A DNA stretch of 64,000 nucleotides from an uncultured Prevotella sp. (GCA_900543585.1 UQRP01000003.1:1-64000), one strand, 5' to 3'; counted from the first letter of the stretch, positions 9,541 to 17,636 are shown. Numbers and translations are program-made. The notes: generated by a model from the sequence alone, not told the origin.

Positions 9541-9660
9541 CGTCGCTTCTGGCCGAATTCCGATGGTCTCCGTCTGTTTCCGGTGGTCTCCGTCAGTTTC
9601 CGGTGGTTTCTGTCCGGATTAAACGACCTCCGTTTGCTTTCAACGGCTTCTGTCCGAATA
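9541..9660. repeat. 20-nt degenerate tandem repeat, six units
   Basis: Six consecutive 20-base blocks starting at 9541, 9561, 9581, 9601, 9621 and 9641 share the pattern cggtggtctccgtc-gtttc. The second to fourth are most alike, the outer ones diverged. Confidence 0.7.
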
Positions 9661-9818
9661 CAATTGCAAAGATAATAAATTTTATTATACGTTTTCCAAA
9701 ATGAATGATAAAAGTTTTAAAAATGGGGCAAAAAAGTTTGGTATCGGGGTGGAGGTGACAGATGTGGGTTGATAGGTGTTGGGTGTTTGGTGATAGGTGT
9801 TAATGATATGGCTGCTAT

Positions 9819-9962
9819 CCACGTGAGACCTCTCCGAGGTCTTTCCACTCTTGCTGCTTAATCCCCAGGTCGCTCACGGTCGTGGTGGCTTGCTTCGCTG
9901 CGCCACCACGCCCGTTCGACGACCTGGGGTCATTCATGATGTGACCCCTCCGGGGTCAGTGC
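9819..9962 (+). repeat. Compound palindromic element, copy A
   Basis: Four nested parts: hairpin AGACCTCTCCGAGGTCT (9826-9842); outer arms CCCCAGGTCG (9863-9872) and CGACCTGGGG (9920-9929); an inner stem CGTGGTGGC (9881-9889) with GCCACCACG (9902-9910); and hairpin TGACCCCTCCGGGGTCA (9942-9958). Copies B and C keep the order and the outer parts but have different inner stems that still pair. Confidence 0.88.
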
Positions 9963-9978
9963 TAAATCAACGCAACAA

Positions 9979-10074
9979 CGACACGATGTCAGACCATACC
10001 AACGCCACAACGACACGATGTCAGACCATACCAACGCCACAACAACACGATGTCAGACCATACCAACCCGACAT
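9979..10074. repeat. Three tandem 32-nt units
   Basis: Units at 9979-10010, 10011-10042 and 10043-10074. The first two are identical and the third differs at a few bases. Each contains ACACGATGTCAGACCATACC. It sits between palindromic copies A and B. Confidence 0.9.
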
Positions 10075-10077
10075 CAG

Positions 10078-10128
10078 AAGCGAGGCGAGACCTCACGGCA
10101 CCGAGCGACCTAGGGTACGAGCAACGGG
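10078..10128 (-). repeat. Partial copy of the compound palindromic element
   Basis: The text GCGAGACCTCACGGCACCG with a following CGACCTAGGGT closely matches the inner and right part of copy B (10193-10240), in the same orientation and ending just before copy B begins. Confidence 0.65.
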
Positions 10129-10132
10129 GTGA

Positions 10133-10277
10133 GCACTGACCCCGGAGGGGTCACACCTTGAATGACCCCAGGTCGTCGAGGCGACGGGAGGTCGAAGCGA
10201 AGCAAGACCTCACGGCACCGAGCGACCTGGGGTATAGAGCGAGGAGAGTGGAAAGACCTCGGAGAGGTCTCACGTGG
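10133..10277 (-). repeat. Compound palindromic element, copy B (inverted)
   Basis: Reverse-orientation copy: TGACCCCGGAGGGGTCA (10137-10153), outer arms CCCCAGGTCG and CGACCTGGGG, an inner stem GAGGTC...GACCTC with loop GAAGCGAAGCAA, and AGACCTCGGAGAGGTCT near the right end, closing with CACGTG. Read on the minus strand, copy A has nearly the same loop (GCAGCGAAGCAA) but a different stem. Confidence 0.88.
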
Positions 10278-10315
10278 AAAACTGGACTAATATCCAGTAG
10301 AGGCAGACGAGATGG

Positions 10316-10349
10316 TATAGATGGCTGCTAAGTATAGATGGCTGCTAAG
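10316..10349. repeat. 17-nt perfect tandem duplication
   Basis: TATAGATGGCTGCTAAG occurs at 10316-10332 and again at 10333-10349. GATATGGCTGCTA before copy A (9805-9817) is related, so it may be a flank of the palindromic element. Confidence 0.75.
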
Positions 10350-10379
10350 AATAGCAAACGGGATGATATGTCCTGCTTA

Positions 10380-10522
10380 CCACGTGAGACCTCTCCGAGG
10401 TCTTTCCACTCTGTCATCCAGCTACCCCAGGTCGCTCTCTCGCTTGGGCTTCCGCAGGCTCCAGCCCAAGCTCGTTCGACGACCCGGGGTTATTCATAGT
10501 GTGACCCCTCCGGGGTCAGTGC
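10380..10522 (+). repeat. Compound palindromic element, copy C
   Basis: Same orientation as copy A: AGACCTCTCCGAGGTCT (10387-10403), outer arms CCCCAGGTCG (10425-10434) and CGACCCGGGG (10480-10489), inner stem GCTTGGGCT (10442-10450) with AGCCCAAGC (10463-10471), and TGACCCCTCCGGGGTCA (10502-10518). The inner stem has a wholly different sequence from copy A but pairs perfectly. Confidence 0.88.
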
Positions 10523-10777
10523 CATACCGACGCAACAGAACCAGGGAGTTGAGCCACACCAACACCAAACCAGAGGGCTGAGCCATACCAACGCAACAAC
10601 CAAGAACAGAGCCATGCCAATGTGATAGCTCTGGGCCTACCCACCACCCTGGCAGATGATGTCAGAAAAAAAAGCTATGGGAGAGGCACCAGAGATAAGA
10701 ACAATTGGCTAAAGGAACTTTAACATTTAATTTTTCGCGCAAGTGTCTAAGAATTCACGACCAACAGGAATTCTTCG

Positions 10778-10785
10778 TAACTTTG
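10778..10785 (+). promoter_or_regulatory. -7 box of the aspartic protease gene
   Basis: TAACTTTG fits TAnnTTTG. It lies inside the longest possible reading frame (ATG at 10743), which argues that translation begins downstream, at 10815 or 10821. Confidence 0.6.
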
Positions 10786-10814
10786 CAATACAAGAATCAA
10801 AAAAGTCAAGACAC

Positions 10815-12038
10815 ATGAGCATGGGTACCATACAAAACATAAAGAATAGCGTCATCACCGGACTGCTGCTTCTCGCCAGCAGCATCGTCTTAGGGCAGAC
10901 GCACCGGTATAATACCAACTTCAGCTACTCGCTGCGCAACTTTGTCGACACCATCCCCGTCGACTACCAGGACGGCCAACTCTTTGTCACGGCCACCGTC
11001 GGCGGTCGCCTCCACCGTTTCTGCATCGACACCGGTTCGGGCCAGGGCAGCATCTTTGACAGGAGCGCCCTCACCAGCGATTTAGCGAACGGCGGACAGA
11101 CAAATGGCATCAAAGAGCTCGGCAACGTCGTCAGCCGTGATGCCGCCGGGCACCTCGACACCGTGAAGGTTGTACAGCTGCCACCCTTCCAGATTGGCCG
11201 CCTGACGGTGACGGGCTATGTGGCCTCCGTCTTCCACTCCGCTATCCGCCGAAGCTACGACGCCATCCTTGGTTTCGACCTCATCAACAAAGGGTTATGC
11301 TGCAAGATAGACATCCGCAGAGGCATCATGGTCATCACCGACCGCCGCGATTTCTTCGATGGTGAGCCCGGCTTCGCCCTGCATTACGAGCTGAAATGGT
11401 GGGTGCCCTACGTCACGGTGAGCCCCTTCAAGCGTCATTACGACGAGGTACTCTTCGACACGGGCTCCAAACTCCTCTACACGATGAACAAGCAGAGTTT
11501 CGACGAGCACGCCTACAAGAGCAAGAATGTCAACAGCCAGGTTGTGGATCGCGTCAAGGGCAACATCGCCATCGGCAATATCGGTGCCGAGCGCTCCGAC
11601 GAGGTGGCTTTCCTACGTCTGAACCGCCTGAAATGGGACGACTTCTCCTTCCTCAACGTCAGCGCCGTGACCACACAGGGAGCCAGCCGCATCGGTGCCG
11701 AGATGCTCAGCTATGGTTCTGTCATCATCAACGGCTTCCGTCGCTACATCCGATTCCAACCCTATGAGGGCGGCGACAGCGTCATGGTCAACAACAAGCC
11801 CCTCACCACGGCTTATGTCCCCACCCCCGACGGTATGGCTCAGGTAGGCCTCATCCTGCCCTCCAGCAGCGACTACAAGGCAGGACTCCGGCAGGGCGAC
11901 ATCATCTTAGCCATCGACGGCAAGGCCATCGCCTCCTTCACAGCCTTCCAGCAATATCACTTTATCGAAGGGAAGAAGCACAAGCTCCTCGTCAGAACGA
12001 CAGACGGGAGAAACAAAGAGGTCATCGTGACAAAATAA
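10815..12038 (+). CDS. Exported two-lobed aspartic protease with PDZ domain
   Basis: 407 residues from the ATG at 10815, with a signal peptide ending near SIVLG-Q. It carries two retropepsin/pepsin-like active-site motifs: FCIDTGSGQGS (D72) and VLFDTGSKLLY (D215). The spacing fits a single-chain enzyme with two lobes, or one active and one structural lobe. The last ~80 residues form a PDZ domain (GLILPSSSDYKAGLRQGDII, then LAIDGKAIASF). Likely a periplasmic or surface protease; the target is unknown. It stands alone between the repeat island and the HAD phosphatase. Confidence 0.85.
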   Translation: MSMGTIQNIKNSVITGLLLLASSIVLGQTHRYNTNFSYSLRNFVDTIPVDYQDGQLFVTATVGGRLHRFCIDTGSGQGSIFDRSALTSDLANGGQTNGIKELGNVVSRDAAGHLDTVKVVQLPPFQIGRLTVTGYVASVFHSAIRRSYDAILGFDLINKGLCCKIDIRRGIMVITDRRDFFDGEPGFALHYELKWWVPYVTVSPFKRHYDEVLFDTGSKLLYTMNKQSFDEHAYKSKNVNSQVVDRVKGNIAIGNIGAERSDEVAFLRLNRLKWDDFSFLNVSAVTTQGASRIGAEMLSYGSVIINGFRRYIRFQPYEGGDSVMVNNKPLTTAYVPTPDGMAQVGLILPSSSDYKAGLRQGDIILAIDGKAIASFTAFQQYHFIEGKKHKLLVRTTDGRNKEVIVTK

Positions 12039-12091
12039 GGTCTTTTCACAGACTTTATCATCCCAAAAATCGGAATGCAGAAATTTATTGC

Positions 12092-12099
12092 TACCTTTG
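12092..12099 (+). promoter_or_regulatory. -7 box of the HAD phosphatase gene
   Basis: TACCTTTG, four bases before the ATG at 12104, the same TTTG-N4-ATG arrangement as at the ECF sigma gene. The transcript would be leaderless or nearly so. Confidence 0.55.
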
Positions 12100-12103
12100 C
12101 AAA

Positions 12104-12880
12104 ATGACAAAAGCATTATTCTTCGACATCGACGGTACACTCGTTAGTTTCAACACCCACCGCATCCCCCAGTCCACCGTGGACGCTTTGCGGCAGGCTA
12201 AGGCCAAAGGTGTGAAAGTGTATATCTCTACCGGCCGACCGGTGGACTTCATCAACAACCTCTCGCAGATTGAAGACCTCATTGACGGATATATCACCAC
12301 CACCGGTGCGCTCTGCATCGTTGGCAAAGAGAAGTTCAACTGCCACCGCATCAGCCCGGAGAATGTTGACAAGCTCATCGCCGCCGCCCGCGCCAAAGGC
12401 AAGGCTTGCGTCGTAGTAGGTACTGAGCATATCGCCGTTGTCAACGACTCCGAGGAGCTGACACGCCAGTTTCGCAAGGGTCTGAACCTCGACTACGACT
12501 TCTATCCTCTCTCCGATGTCCTCCAGGAGCCTATCCTTCAGGTAAGTCCATTCTTCGACAAGGCCGAGGAAGAGGAGGTGATGAAAGAGATGACTGACTG
12601 CGTGAGCTCTCGCTGGCATCCCGCCTTCACCGATATCACCAATGTCAATGCCGACAAGGGTAAGGCTCTGTTAGCCATGTGTGACCACGAAGGTTTCAAG
12701 GTCTCAGAGACGATGGCTTTCGGCGATGGTGGCAACGACATCGCCATCATTCGGCAGGCTGGTATCGGCGTCGCCATGGGCAATGCCACCGACGAGGTCA
12801 AGGCACATGCCGACTACGTCACGACCAGCGTCGACGACAACGGCGTCGTTAATGCCCTTACCCATTTCGGAATCATCTGA
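12104..12880 (+). CDS. Cof-type HAD-superfamily phosphatase
   Basis: 258-residue cytoplasmic HAD-IIB (Cof/YidA-like) hydrolase. The N-terminal FFDIDGTLVSF gives the nucleophile and acid aspartates (D8, D10). A motif-II threonine is in VYISTGRP and the Mg-binding motif IV is GDGGNDIAIIRQAG, followed by GVAMGNATDEVKAHADYVT. Members dephosphorylate sugar phosphates, pyridoxal phosphate or related metabolites; the substrate cannot be predicted. It ends 92 bases before the convergent sensor kinase gene, with a shared terminator between. Confidence 0.9.
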   Translation: MTKALFFDIDGTLVSFNTHRIPQSTVDALRQAKAKGVKVYISTGRPVDFINNLSQIEDLIDGYITTTGALCIVGKEKFNCHRISPENVDKLIAAARAKGKACVVVGTEHIAVVNDSEELTRQFRKGLNLDYDFYPLSDVLQEPILQVSPFFDKAEEEEVMKEMTDCVSSRWHPAFTDITNVNADKGKALLAMCDHEGFKVSETMAFGDGGNDIAIIRQAGIGVAMGNATDEVKAHADYVTTSVDDNGVVNALTHFGII

Positions 12881-12899
12881 TTAATTATTTACAGCAATC

Positions 12900-12935
12900 A
12901 AAAAGCCCGCTCATCCATGGATAAGCGGGCTTTTT
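12900..12935. terminator. Bidirectional terminator
   Basis: AAAAAGCCCGCT and AGCGGGCTTTTT flank a 12-nt loop. With A and T tracts on both sides it can serve the HAD gene (+) and the convergent kinase gene (-). Confidence 0.92.
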
Positions 12936-12972
12936 GCTAAACTTTCAGAGCGATGAAAGCGAATCTCTGAAA

Positions 12973-14409
12973 TCAGACGGCGATGGTGAAGGTGAAGCAG
13001 AGACCGCCTGTGGGATTGTTCTTCACCCTTATGGTGCCCCTATGCAGGAGGATGGCATTCTTCACGATGGCCAGTCCGAGACCCGTGCCGCCTAACTTGC
13101 GGCTGCGCCCTTTGTCAACGCGATAGAAGCGCTCGAAGAGCCGTGGCAGATGCTCCTCAGGCACACCTACGCCGTTGTCGCTGAAGTTAAACGTCCAGTA
13201 GTCCTCATGTCCGCGGGCCAAGATGGTTATCTCAGTGCCGTCGCCGGCATAGGCAATAGCGTTGTCGGTGAGGTTGCGGAAGACGCTGTAGAGCAGTGAG
13301 CTGTTGCCCTTGACGATGAGCTCACCGGGCAGCTGGTTGTGGACCGTCATATGGTGCTCTTTAAGCTGCAATGCCGTCTCCTTCTGAATATTCTGCACTA
13401 TCTCGGAGATATTGACATTGTCGAACGACTGCCGCTGCATGTCAGAGGCGTCGTCGAGGCGGTTCAGCGTAGAGATGTCACGGAGCAGAGCCGTGAGGCG
13501 CTCACTCTGCGCATAGCAGCGGGAGAGGAACTGGTCTTTGGTGGCACTGTCGATATGTGGATTCTCCATGATGGTCTCCAAATAGCCTTGTATGCTGGCC
13601 ACCGGCGTCTTCAGTTCATGGGCGATATTCTGGGTGAGCTGTCGTTTGAGAATATCCTGCTCCTGACGTGTCGACTGCAAGCGCTTGTATATCTTAATGA
13701 TACGTTCAGCTATCTCACCGAGCTCATCATTGGGGAACTCCGCCAAGTCGTCGGTATCGAGGCTCTCGTTATGGTCGGCACGGGAAGCAAAGATTTTCAG
13801 CTTGTTGATATTCGTTCCCAAGCGGTCGACGAAGCGATAGAGCAAAACGCCCAAGATAATGAAGACGACGAGTGCAAACCAGATGAAATGCTGATCGAGC
13901 TGCAGCGAGCGGGCCAGGTCGTGGTTGTAGGGCAGCGCACTGCGGATGATGATATTCTCGTTGGGGAAATAGGTAGCCGAGTAGAAGAAGTCATGCTTCA
14001 GCGTGTTGCTGTAACGCCCCACGGAAGTGCCATGTCCGTCTCTGAGCGCTGTCCGTATCTCCGGCCGCGAGCTGTGGTTGGGAAGGTTAGCGAAATCGCG
14101 CCGCGTATTGTCGAAGAGCACGTTTCCGCCCTTACCGACAATCGTCACACGCAAGTCACGATAGCCCAACTTCGCACACTGAGCCTTCAAGGCATCATAC
14201 TTCGCCTGAAAGCTCGCCTCACTGGAGATGCTGTCGTCCTGGATAAAGGTGGCCAGGCGCTGGTTGAAATCCTCCAGTCGGGTGTCGAGGATGCCTATTT
14301 TATACTGTCTCTCCCTGACTTGCTGAAAGACGATGAAGCAGACAGCAAAAACGAGAAAGATAGCCAACACACTAAAGAATAGTTTCTTTCCTACTGTTGT
14401 TGTTTTCAT
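12973..14409 (-). CDS. Membrane sensor histidine kinase
   Basis: 478-residue sensor. Two membrane segments (about residues 10-28 and 175-195) bracket a periplasmic sensor of about 145 residues; a HAMP-like linker follows. The HisKA box NIAHELKTP places the phosphorylated histidine at H264. The ATPase domain has the N box NLTDNAIAYAG, the G1 box DNGVGVPEEH, F box RLFERFYRVD and G2 box GGTGLGLAIVKN. It follows the response regulator gene by 67 bases and forms a two-component system with it. Signal and regulon are unknown. Confidence 0.93.
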   Translation of the reverse strand: MKTTTVGKKLFFSVLAIFLVFAVCFIVFQQVRERQYKIGILDTRLEDFNQRLATFIQDDSISSEASFQAKYDALKAQCAKLGYRDLRVTIVGKGGNVLFDNTRRDFANLPNHSSRPEIRTALRDGHGTSVGRYSNTLKHDFFYSATYFPNENIIIRSALPYNHDLARSLQLDQHFIWFALVVFIILGVLLYRFVDRLGTNINKLKIFASRADHNESLDTDDLAEFPNDELGEIAERIIKIYKRLQSTRQEQDILKRQLTQNIAHELKTPVASIQGYLETIMENPHIDSATKDQFLSRCYAQSERLTALLRDISTLNRLDDASDMQRQSFDNVNISEIVQNIQKETALQLKEHHMTVHNQLPGELIVKGNSSLLYSVFRNLTDNAIAYAGDGTEITILARGHEDYWTFNFSDNGVGVPEEHLPRLFERFYRVDKGRSRKLGGTGLGLAIVKNAILLHRGTIRVKNNPTGGLCFTFTIAV

Positions 14410-14476
14410 TTACAGAATGTTTAGTAGTCAAAAGAAGGGACTGAGAGTCAAAAATATCATCGTCTTCGCCCCCGCC

Positions 14477-15169
14477 TCACGCGTCAAAGTAATAGCCAAA
14501 GCCGAGCCGGGTCACGATGCACTTGGCAAAGCGCCCTATCTTCTTTCTCAGACGTGTGATATTGACATCCACGGTGCGGTCGAGGACGACGACATCGCGC
14601 GGCCACACCTTATTAATCAGCTCCTGGCGTGAGAAGACACGGCCGCACTCGGAGAGCAGCAGATGCAGAAGTTCAAACTCCGTCTTGGTGAAAGGGATGT
14701 CCTCACCGTCGACGCTCACCGTCTTCTTCTCTAAGTCGAGAATAAGACCCTGGTAGTTGATGACCCTGGGCTCCTCAACCTTGCGGCCAGCCGTACGCCT
14801 GAGGACGGCCCTGACTCTCACCATGACCTCACGCAAGGAGAAGGGCTTAGAGATATAGTCGTCGGCACCGAGGTTGAAGCCCGTGACGGTGTCGTTCTCA
14901 GTGTCCTTAGCAGTGAGGAAGATGATAGGAATGGATTCCGTCTTAGGGTCGGACTTCAGCTTGTGAGCCAGTGCAAAGCCCGACATACCATCCATCATAA
15001 CATCGAGGAGCAGCAGGTCAAAGCGCGTGATACCCTTGCGGAGAGCCTCCTCGGCAGAGTTGGCGGTCTCAACGGTATAGCCCTCAGTCTCAAGATTGAA
15101 CTTGAGAATCTCACAGAGGTCCTCTTCATCGTCAACAACAAGAATGTTATATTTCTTTGTGTCTTCCAT
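14477..15169 (-). CDS. OmpR/PhoB-family response regulator
   Basis: 230 residues. The receiver domain (acidic pocket VVDDEED, phospho-acceptor D56 in LLLLDVMMDG, conserved Thr in FLTAKD and Lys in YISKPFS) is followed by an OmpR-type winged-helix DNA-binding domain (PFTKTEFELLHLLLSECGRV, FSRQELINKVWP, RTVDVNITRLRKKIG). First gene of the two-gene operon with the downstream histidine kinase. Confidence 0.95.
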   Translation of the reverse strand: MEDTKKYNILVVDDEEDLCEILKFNLETEGYTVETANSAEEALRKGITRFDLLLLDVMMDGMSGFALAHKLKSDPKTESIPIIFLTAKDTENDTVTGFNLGADDYISKPFSLREVMVRVRAVLRRTAGRKVEEPRVINYQGLILDLEKKTVSVDGEDIPFTKTEFELLHLLLSECGRVFSRQELINKVWPRDVVVLDRTVDVNITRLRKKIGRFAKCIVTRLGFGYYFDA

Positions 15170-15177
15170 ATCTATTG

Positions 15178-15185
15178 CAAAGTTA
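15178..15185 (-). promoter_or_regulatory. -7 box of the response regulator operon
   Basis: TAACTTTG on the minus strand, eight bases before the ATG at 15169. A second match, TACCTTTG, lies at 15198-15205. Which is used is not clear. Confidence 0.5.
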
Positions 15186-15272
15186 CTAAATCTTGTGCAA
15201 AGGTAGACACGCGTTGTTTAGATTCTGTGTCACGAATGTTACAATAATATTACGATAGCATCAAGACGGTCC

Positions 15273-15380
15273 CTACTCCACTGGCGGCAGGCTCTGGAGA
15301 GGGCGGCTGATGGCGAGGAAGACGATGTTGGTGAGAATGAGGACCGGAGCGGGGATGCAGCCAATAGACTGAACTTGCAT
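15273..15380 (-). other. Short membrane-like ORF fragment
   Basis: A 35-codon frame reading MQVQSIGCIPAPVLILTNIV and ending ISRPLQSLPPVE. The hydrophobic core resembles one membrane helix. It has no promoter or ribosome site I recognise and is closed upstream by a TAA, so it may be a gene remnant. The rest of 15206-15463 shows nothing identifiable. Confidence 0.25.
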
Positions 15381-15463
15381 GAGCTGTCTGCCGACAGCCC
15401 CCAAACGTTAAAACCTTTTTCAAGGATTTCTGTTCGCAAAGTAGCAAAAAATCTGCAACTTGC

Positions 15464-15494
15464 TTGCTTATCTTACTGAAAACCTTTATATTTG
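15464..15494 (+). promoter_or_regulatory. Promoter of the AAA-ATPase remnant
   Basis: TTG (15464-15466), a 20-nt spacer and TATATTTG (15487-15494) fit the Bacteroidetes -33/-7 layout, 28 bases before the ATG at 15522. It may also drive the SusR-like gene downstream. Confidence 0.6.
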
Positions 15495-15521
15495 CACAAA
15501 ATAAGATAAGCACGGACCACT

Positions 15522-15914
15522 ATGAGCAAGGACTTTAAGCGCATACCCTATGGCATCTCCAACTTCAAGCAGGTGAGGAGAGAGAATAAATATTTAGTCG
15601 ATAAGACCATGTTCTTCGAGAAGATGGAGCTGGCTGGTAATTTTCTGTTTCGCGTCCGTCCACGCCGTTTCGGCAAAAGTCTGTTTCTCAGTATGTTGGA
15701 GGCTTACTACGACATCAGCGAGCAGGACAACTTCCAAGAGCTGTTCAAGGGACTCTATGTGGCCGACCATCCAACGGAATACCGCAACAAATATCAAGTG
15801 CTGCCCTACGCTGCCGACCCTAAACTGCAAAGCATGCTCCACGGCACACAGCTCCATTGCATCATCGTGCAGATAAAGGGATACGACAAGATAAAGGATG
15901 AGGAAGTTAAATAG
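15522..15914 (+). pseudogene. AAA-ATPase-like protein, internally deleted
   Basis: 130 codons. The first ~90 residues match the start of the large Bacteroidetes 'AAA-ATPase-like' (PF09820) family: RIPYGISNFKQVRRENKYLV, DKTMFFEKME and the P-loop-like RVRPRRFGKSLFLSML. The final ~38 residues (YAADPKLQSMLHGTQLH and IVQIKGYDKIKDEEV) resemble the end of the same family. Full proteins have about 500 residues, so roughly 380 are missing with the frame preserved. The P-loop remains but the rest of the ATPase and the nuclease-like C-terminal part are gone. Probably non-functional. Confidence 0.8.
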
Positions 15915-15960
15915 TAGGAGGAATGCCGTGAAAGGGTTAAGAATTGATTCATACAGCATC

Positions 15961-17544
15961 ATGAACCGTATACTCTCTATAATACTACTTCTCATTCCAC
16001 TGAGTGTTGGCGCTACCGACAACCTGGTGTTGCAACTTGACAACATGATAAAATCCGCCAAGACTTACGACCTGGCTAAAGAGAAACGCATCGCTTCATT
16101 GCGCACACTCTTTAGCAAGACACATCACGCCTTCCCCAAATGGAAAGTCTATAAAGACCTGTATGAAGAATATAAGTCCTATCAATGCGACTCTGCCTAT
16201 GCCTATGCGGAGAAAGGTCTCCTACTGGCTCAAGAAACTGGCAACACCTCCACGATTGTCACGTCAGCCTGCGACAAAGTTTTCTGTCTGTTGTCGGCAG
16301 GGCTCTACAAAGAAGCTTCCGACGAGATAGCCCACATTAAAGCTGAGCACATGGATACGAATACGGCCAAGACCTATTATTTTACGAGGTGGCGGCTCTA
16401 TGCCGACCTTTCTGACTATGTTCATAAACAACCCTACCAAAGGATGTACATCAAGAAGGCTAAAATCATGGCCGACTCCGTGAAGCAACACGTCAGCAAG
16501 AATTCTTGGCAATACAGCTACATGACAGCCTTACAGCAGATGAAGGCCGGGGGCTCCAACCAATGCGGTGAAGTATTCCGAAGGTTGCTCCGAAACAAGA
16601 GCATCAACCTCCACGAGAAAGCCATTATAGCCTCCAACCTCGCATGGGTCTATCGGCACAACGGTCAAGACAATCAGGCATTGCACTATTTTGCCCTGTC
16701 AGCTATTTACGATATACGTAACTCCACCAAGGAGACGACCTCCGCCCGAGAGGCAGGAGCCATGCTCTACAATCTCGCAGACTTCTCCCGAGCCATCACT
16801 TATGTACAGAAAGCCCTTGACGATGCCAACTTTTATGGCGCACGCCAGCGAATGATAGAGATCAACAACATCCTGCCCATTATACAACGTGACCGGTATG
16901 AAAATGTAGCCAGACAGCGCAATACGATGATCGTGACCATGACGGTCATCTCCTTATTCTTCATTGCCCTATGTGTATCACTCTTTTTCCTCCATCGCAA
17001 GGTCAAAGAACTGCAAAGTGCGAGAAAAACCATCAGCCAGCGGAATAAGCAATTAGAGGAAAGCAACAAGGCGCTCCAAGAATCCAACAAGATAAAGACG
17101 GAATACATCGGCAGGTCTTTTACCATCAATGCTGAATACATCAATATGATGGAGAAACTTTTCCATACGCTGGGCTATAAGATTATGGCCAAGCAATACA
17201 AGGACTTGTCGCGCTCTTTGCAAGAGTCCAAGCTTAATGCGCAACGGAAATCAATGTTTGCTGACTTCGACGATGCCTTTCTCACTATCTTTCCCAACTT
17301 CATAGAAGACTTCAACGCGCTCTTTGCTCCAGAAAACAGGAAAATACCGGAAGGAGAACAGAAACTCACTACTGAAATGCGCATCTTCGCACTCATCAGA
17401 CTCGGTGTGAAAGATTCAGAACGTATTGCCAACTTTCTGCACTACTCCGTCAATACCATCAACACCTACAAGACTCGTGTAAAAAATAAATCCATCGTCA
17501 GCAACGACGAATTTGAGGACAGAGTCATGGCCATAGACGCTTGA
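15961..17544 (+). CDS. SusR-like membrane-spanning regulator (DUF6377)
   Basis: 527 residues from the ATG at 15961, which gives a signal peptide (MNRILSIILLLIPLSVGA). The periplasmic part of about 300 residues is helical and TPR-like (SNLAWVYRHNGQDNQALHYF). One membrane segment at about 322-344 is followed by a coiled coil (KELQSARKTISQRNKQLEES) and a cytoplasmic C-terminal domain ending in an HTH-like stretch (LGVKDSERIANFLHYSVNTI, then NTYKTRVKNK). This is the architecture of SusR and its relatives, which sense oligosaccharides in the periplasm and activate the adjacent locus. It lies directly upstream of the PUL, separated by a terminator and a promoter. Confidence 0.85.
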   Translation: MNRILSIILLLIPLSVGATDNLVLQLDNMIKSAKTYDLAKEKRIASLRTLFSKTHHAFPKWKVYKDLYEEYKSYQCDSAYAYAEKGLLLAQETGNTSTIVTSACDKVFCLLSAGLYKEASDEIAHIKAEHMDTNTAKTYYFTRWRLYADLSDYVHKQPYQRMYIKKAKIMADSVKQHVSKNSWQYSYMTALQQMKAGGSNQCGEVFRRLLRNKSINLHEKAIIASNLAWVYRHNGQDNQALHYFALSAIYDIRNSTKETTSAREAGAMLYNLADFSRAITYVQKALDDANFYGARQRMIEINNILPIIQRDRYENVARQRNTMIVTMTVISLFFIALCVSLFFLHRKVKELQSARKTISQRNKQLEESNKALQESNKIKTEYIGRSFTINAEYINMMEKLFHTLGYKIMAKQYKDLSRSLQESKLNAQRKSMFADFDDAFLTIFPNFIEDFNALFAPENRKIPEGEQKLTTEMRIFALIRLGVKDSERIANFLHYSVNTINTYKTRVKNKSIVSNDEFEDRVMAIDA

Positions 17545-17573
17545 CAAAGATATATTTCTATTATATTTTTCTT

Positions 17574-17636
17574 TAGAGGCTTCAATGTTATACGGCTGAT
17601 AATCAGTCATATAACATCAAAGCCTCTATTTTTTTT
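17574..17636 (+). terminator. Terminator of the SusR-like gene
   Basis: Arms TAGAGGCTT-ca-ATGTTATA (17574-17592) and TATAACAT-ca-AAGCCTCTA (17610-17628) pair around a 17-nt loop and are followed by TTTTTTTT. This separates regulator transcription from the PUL operon. Confidence 0.93.

Larger units (their letters stand above)
9258..10742. other. Gene-free repeat island (overview)
   Basis: About 1.5 kb without a credible gene. It contains tandem arrays of 32-nt and 20-nt units, three compound palindromic elements in +/-/+ orientation and a second 32-nt array, listed separately. The stretches 9421-9540, 9661-9818, 10278-10315 and 10531-10742 show nothing clear except a loose ~30-nt periodicity (ACCAACGCAACAA-like words) after 10523. 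Open frames here run through the repeats and are unlikely to be genes. Confidence 0.75.

Noticed and set aside
9819..10385. CACGTG in the palindromic elements as parS sites
   Set aside because: Only about 10 of 16 positions agree with parS, and the matches outside CACGTG are poor. CACGTG belongs to the repeat element itself.
9304..10581. Several open frames (9304-9675, 9851-10132, 10321-10581)
   Set aside because: They run through tandem repeats and palindromic elements and show low-complexity, R/S/P-rich peptides without promoter or ribosome site.
10743..10814. Upstream start of the aspartic protease gene at 10743
   Set aside because: The extension spans the -7 promoter box and would bury the signal peptide.
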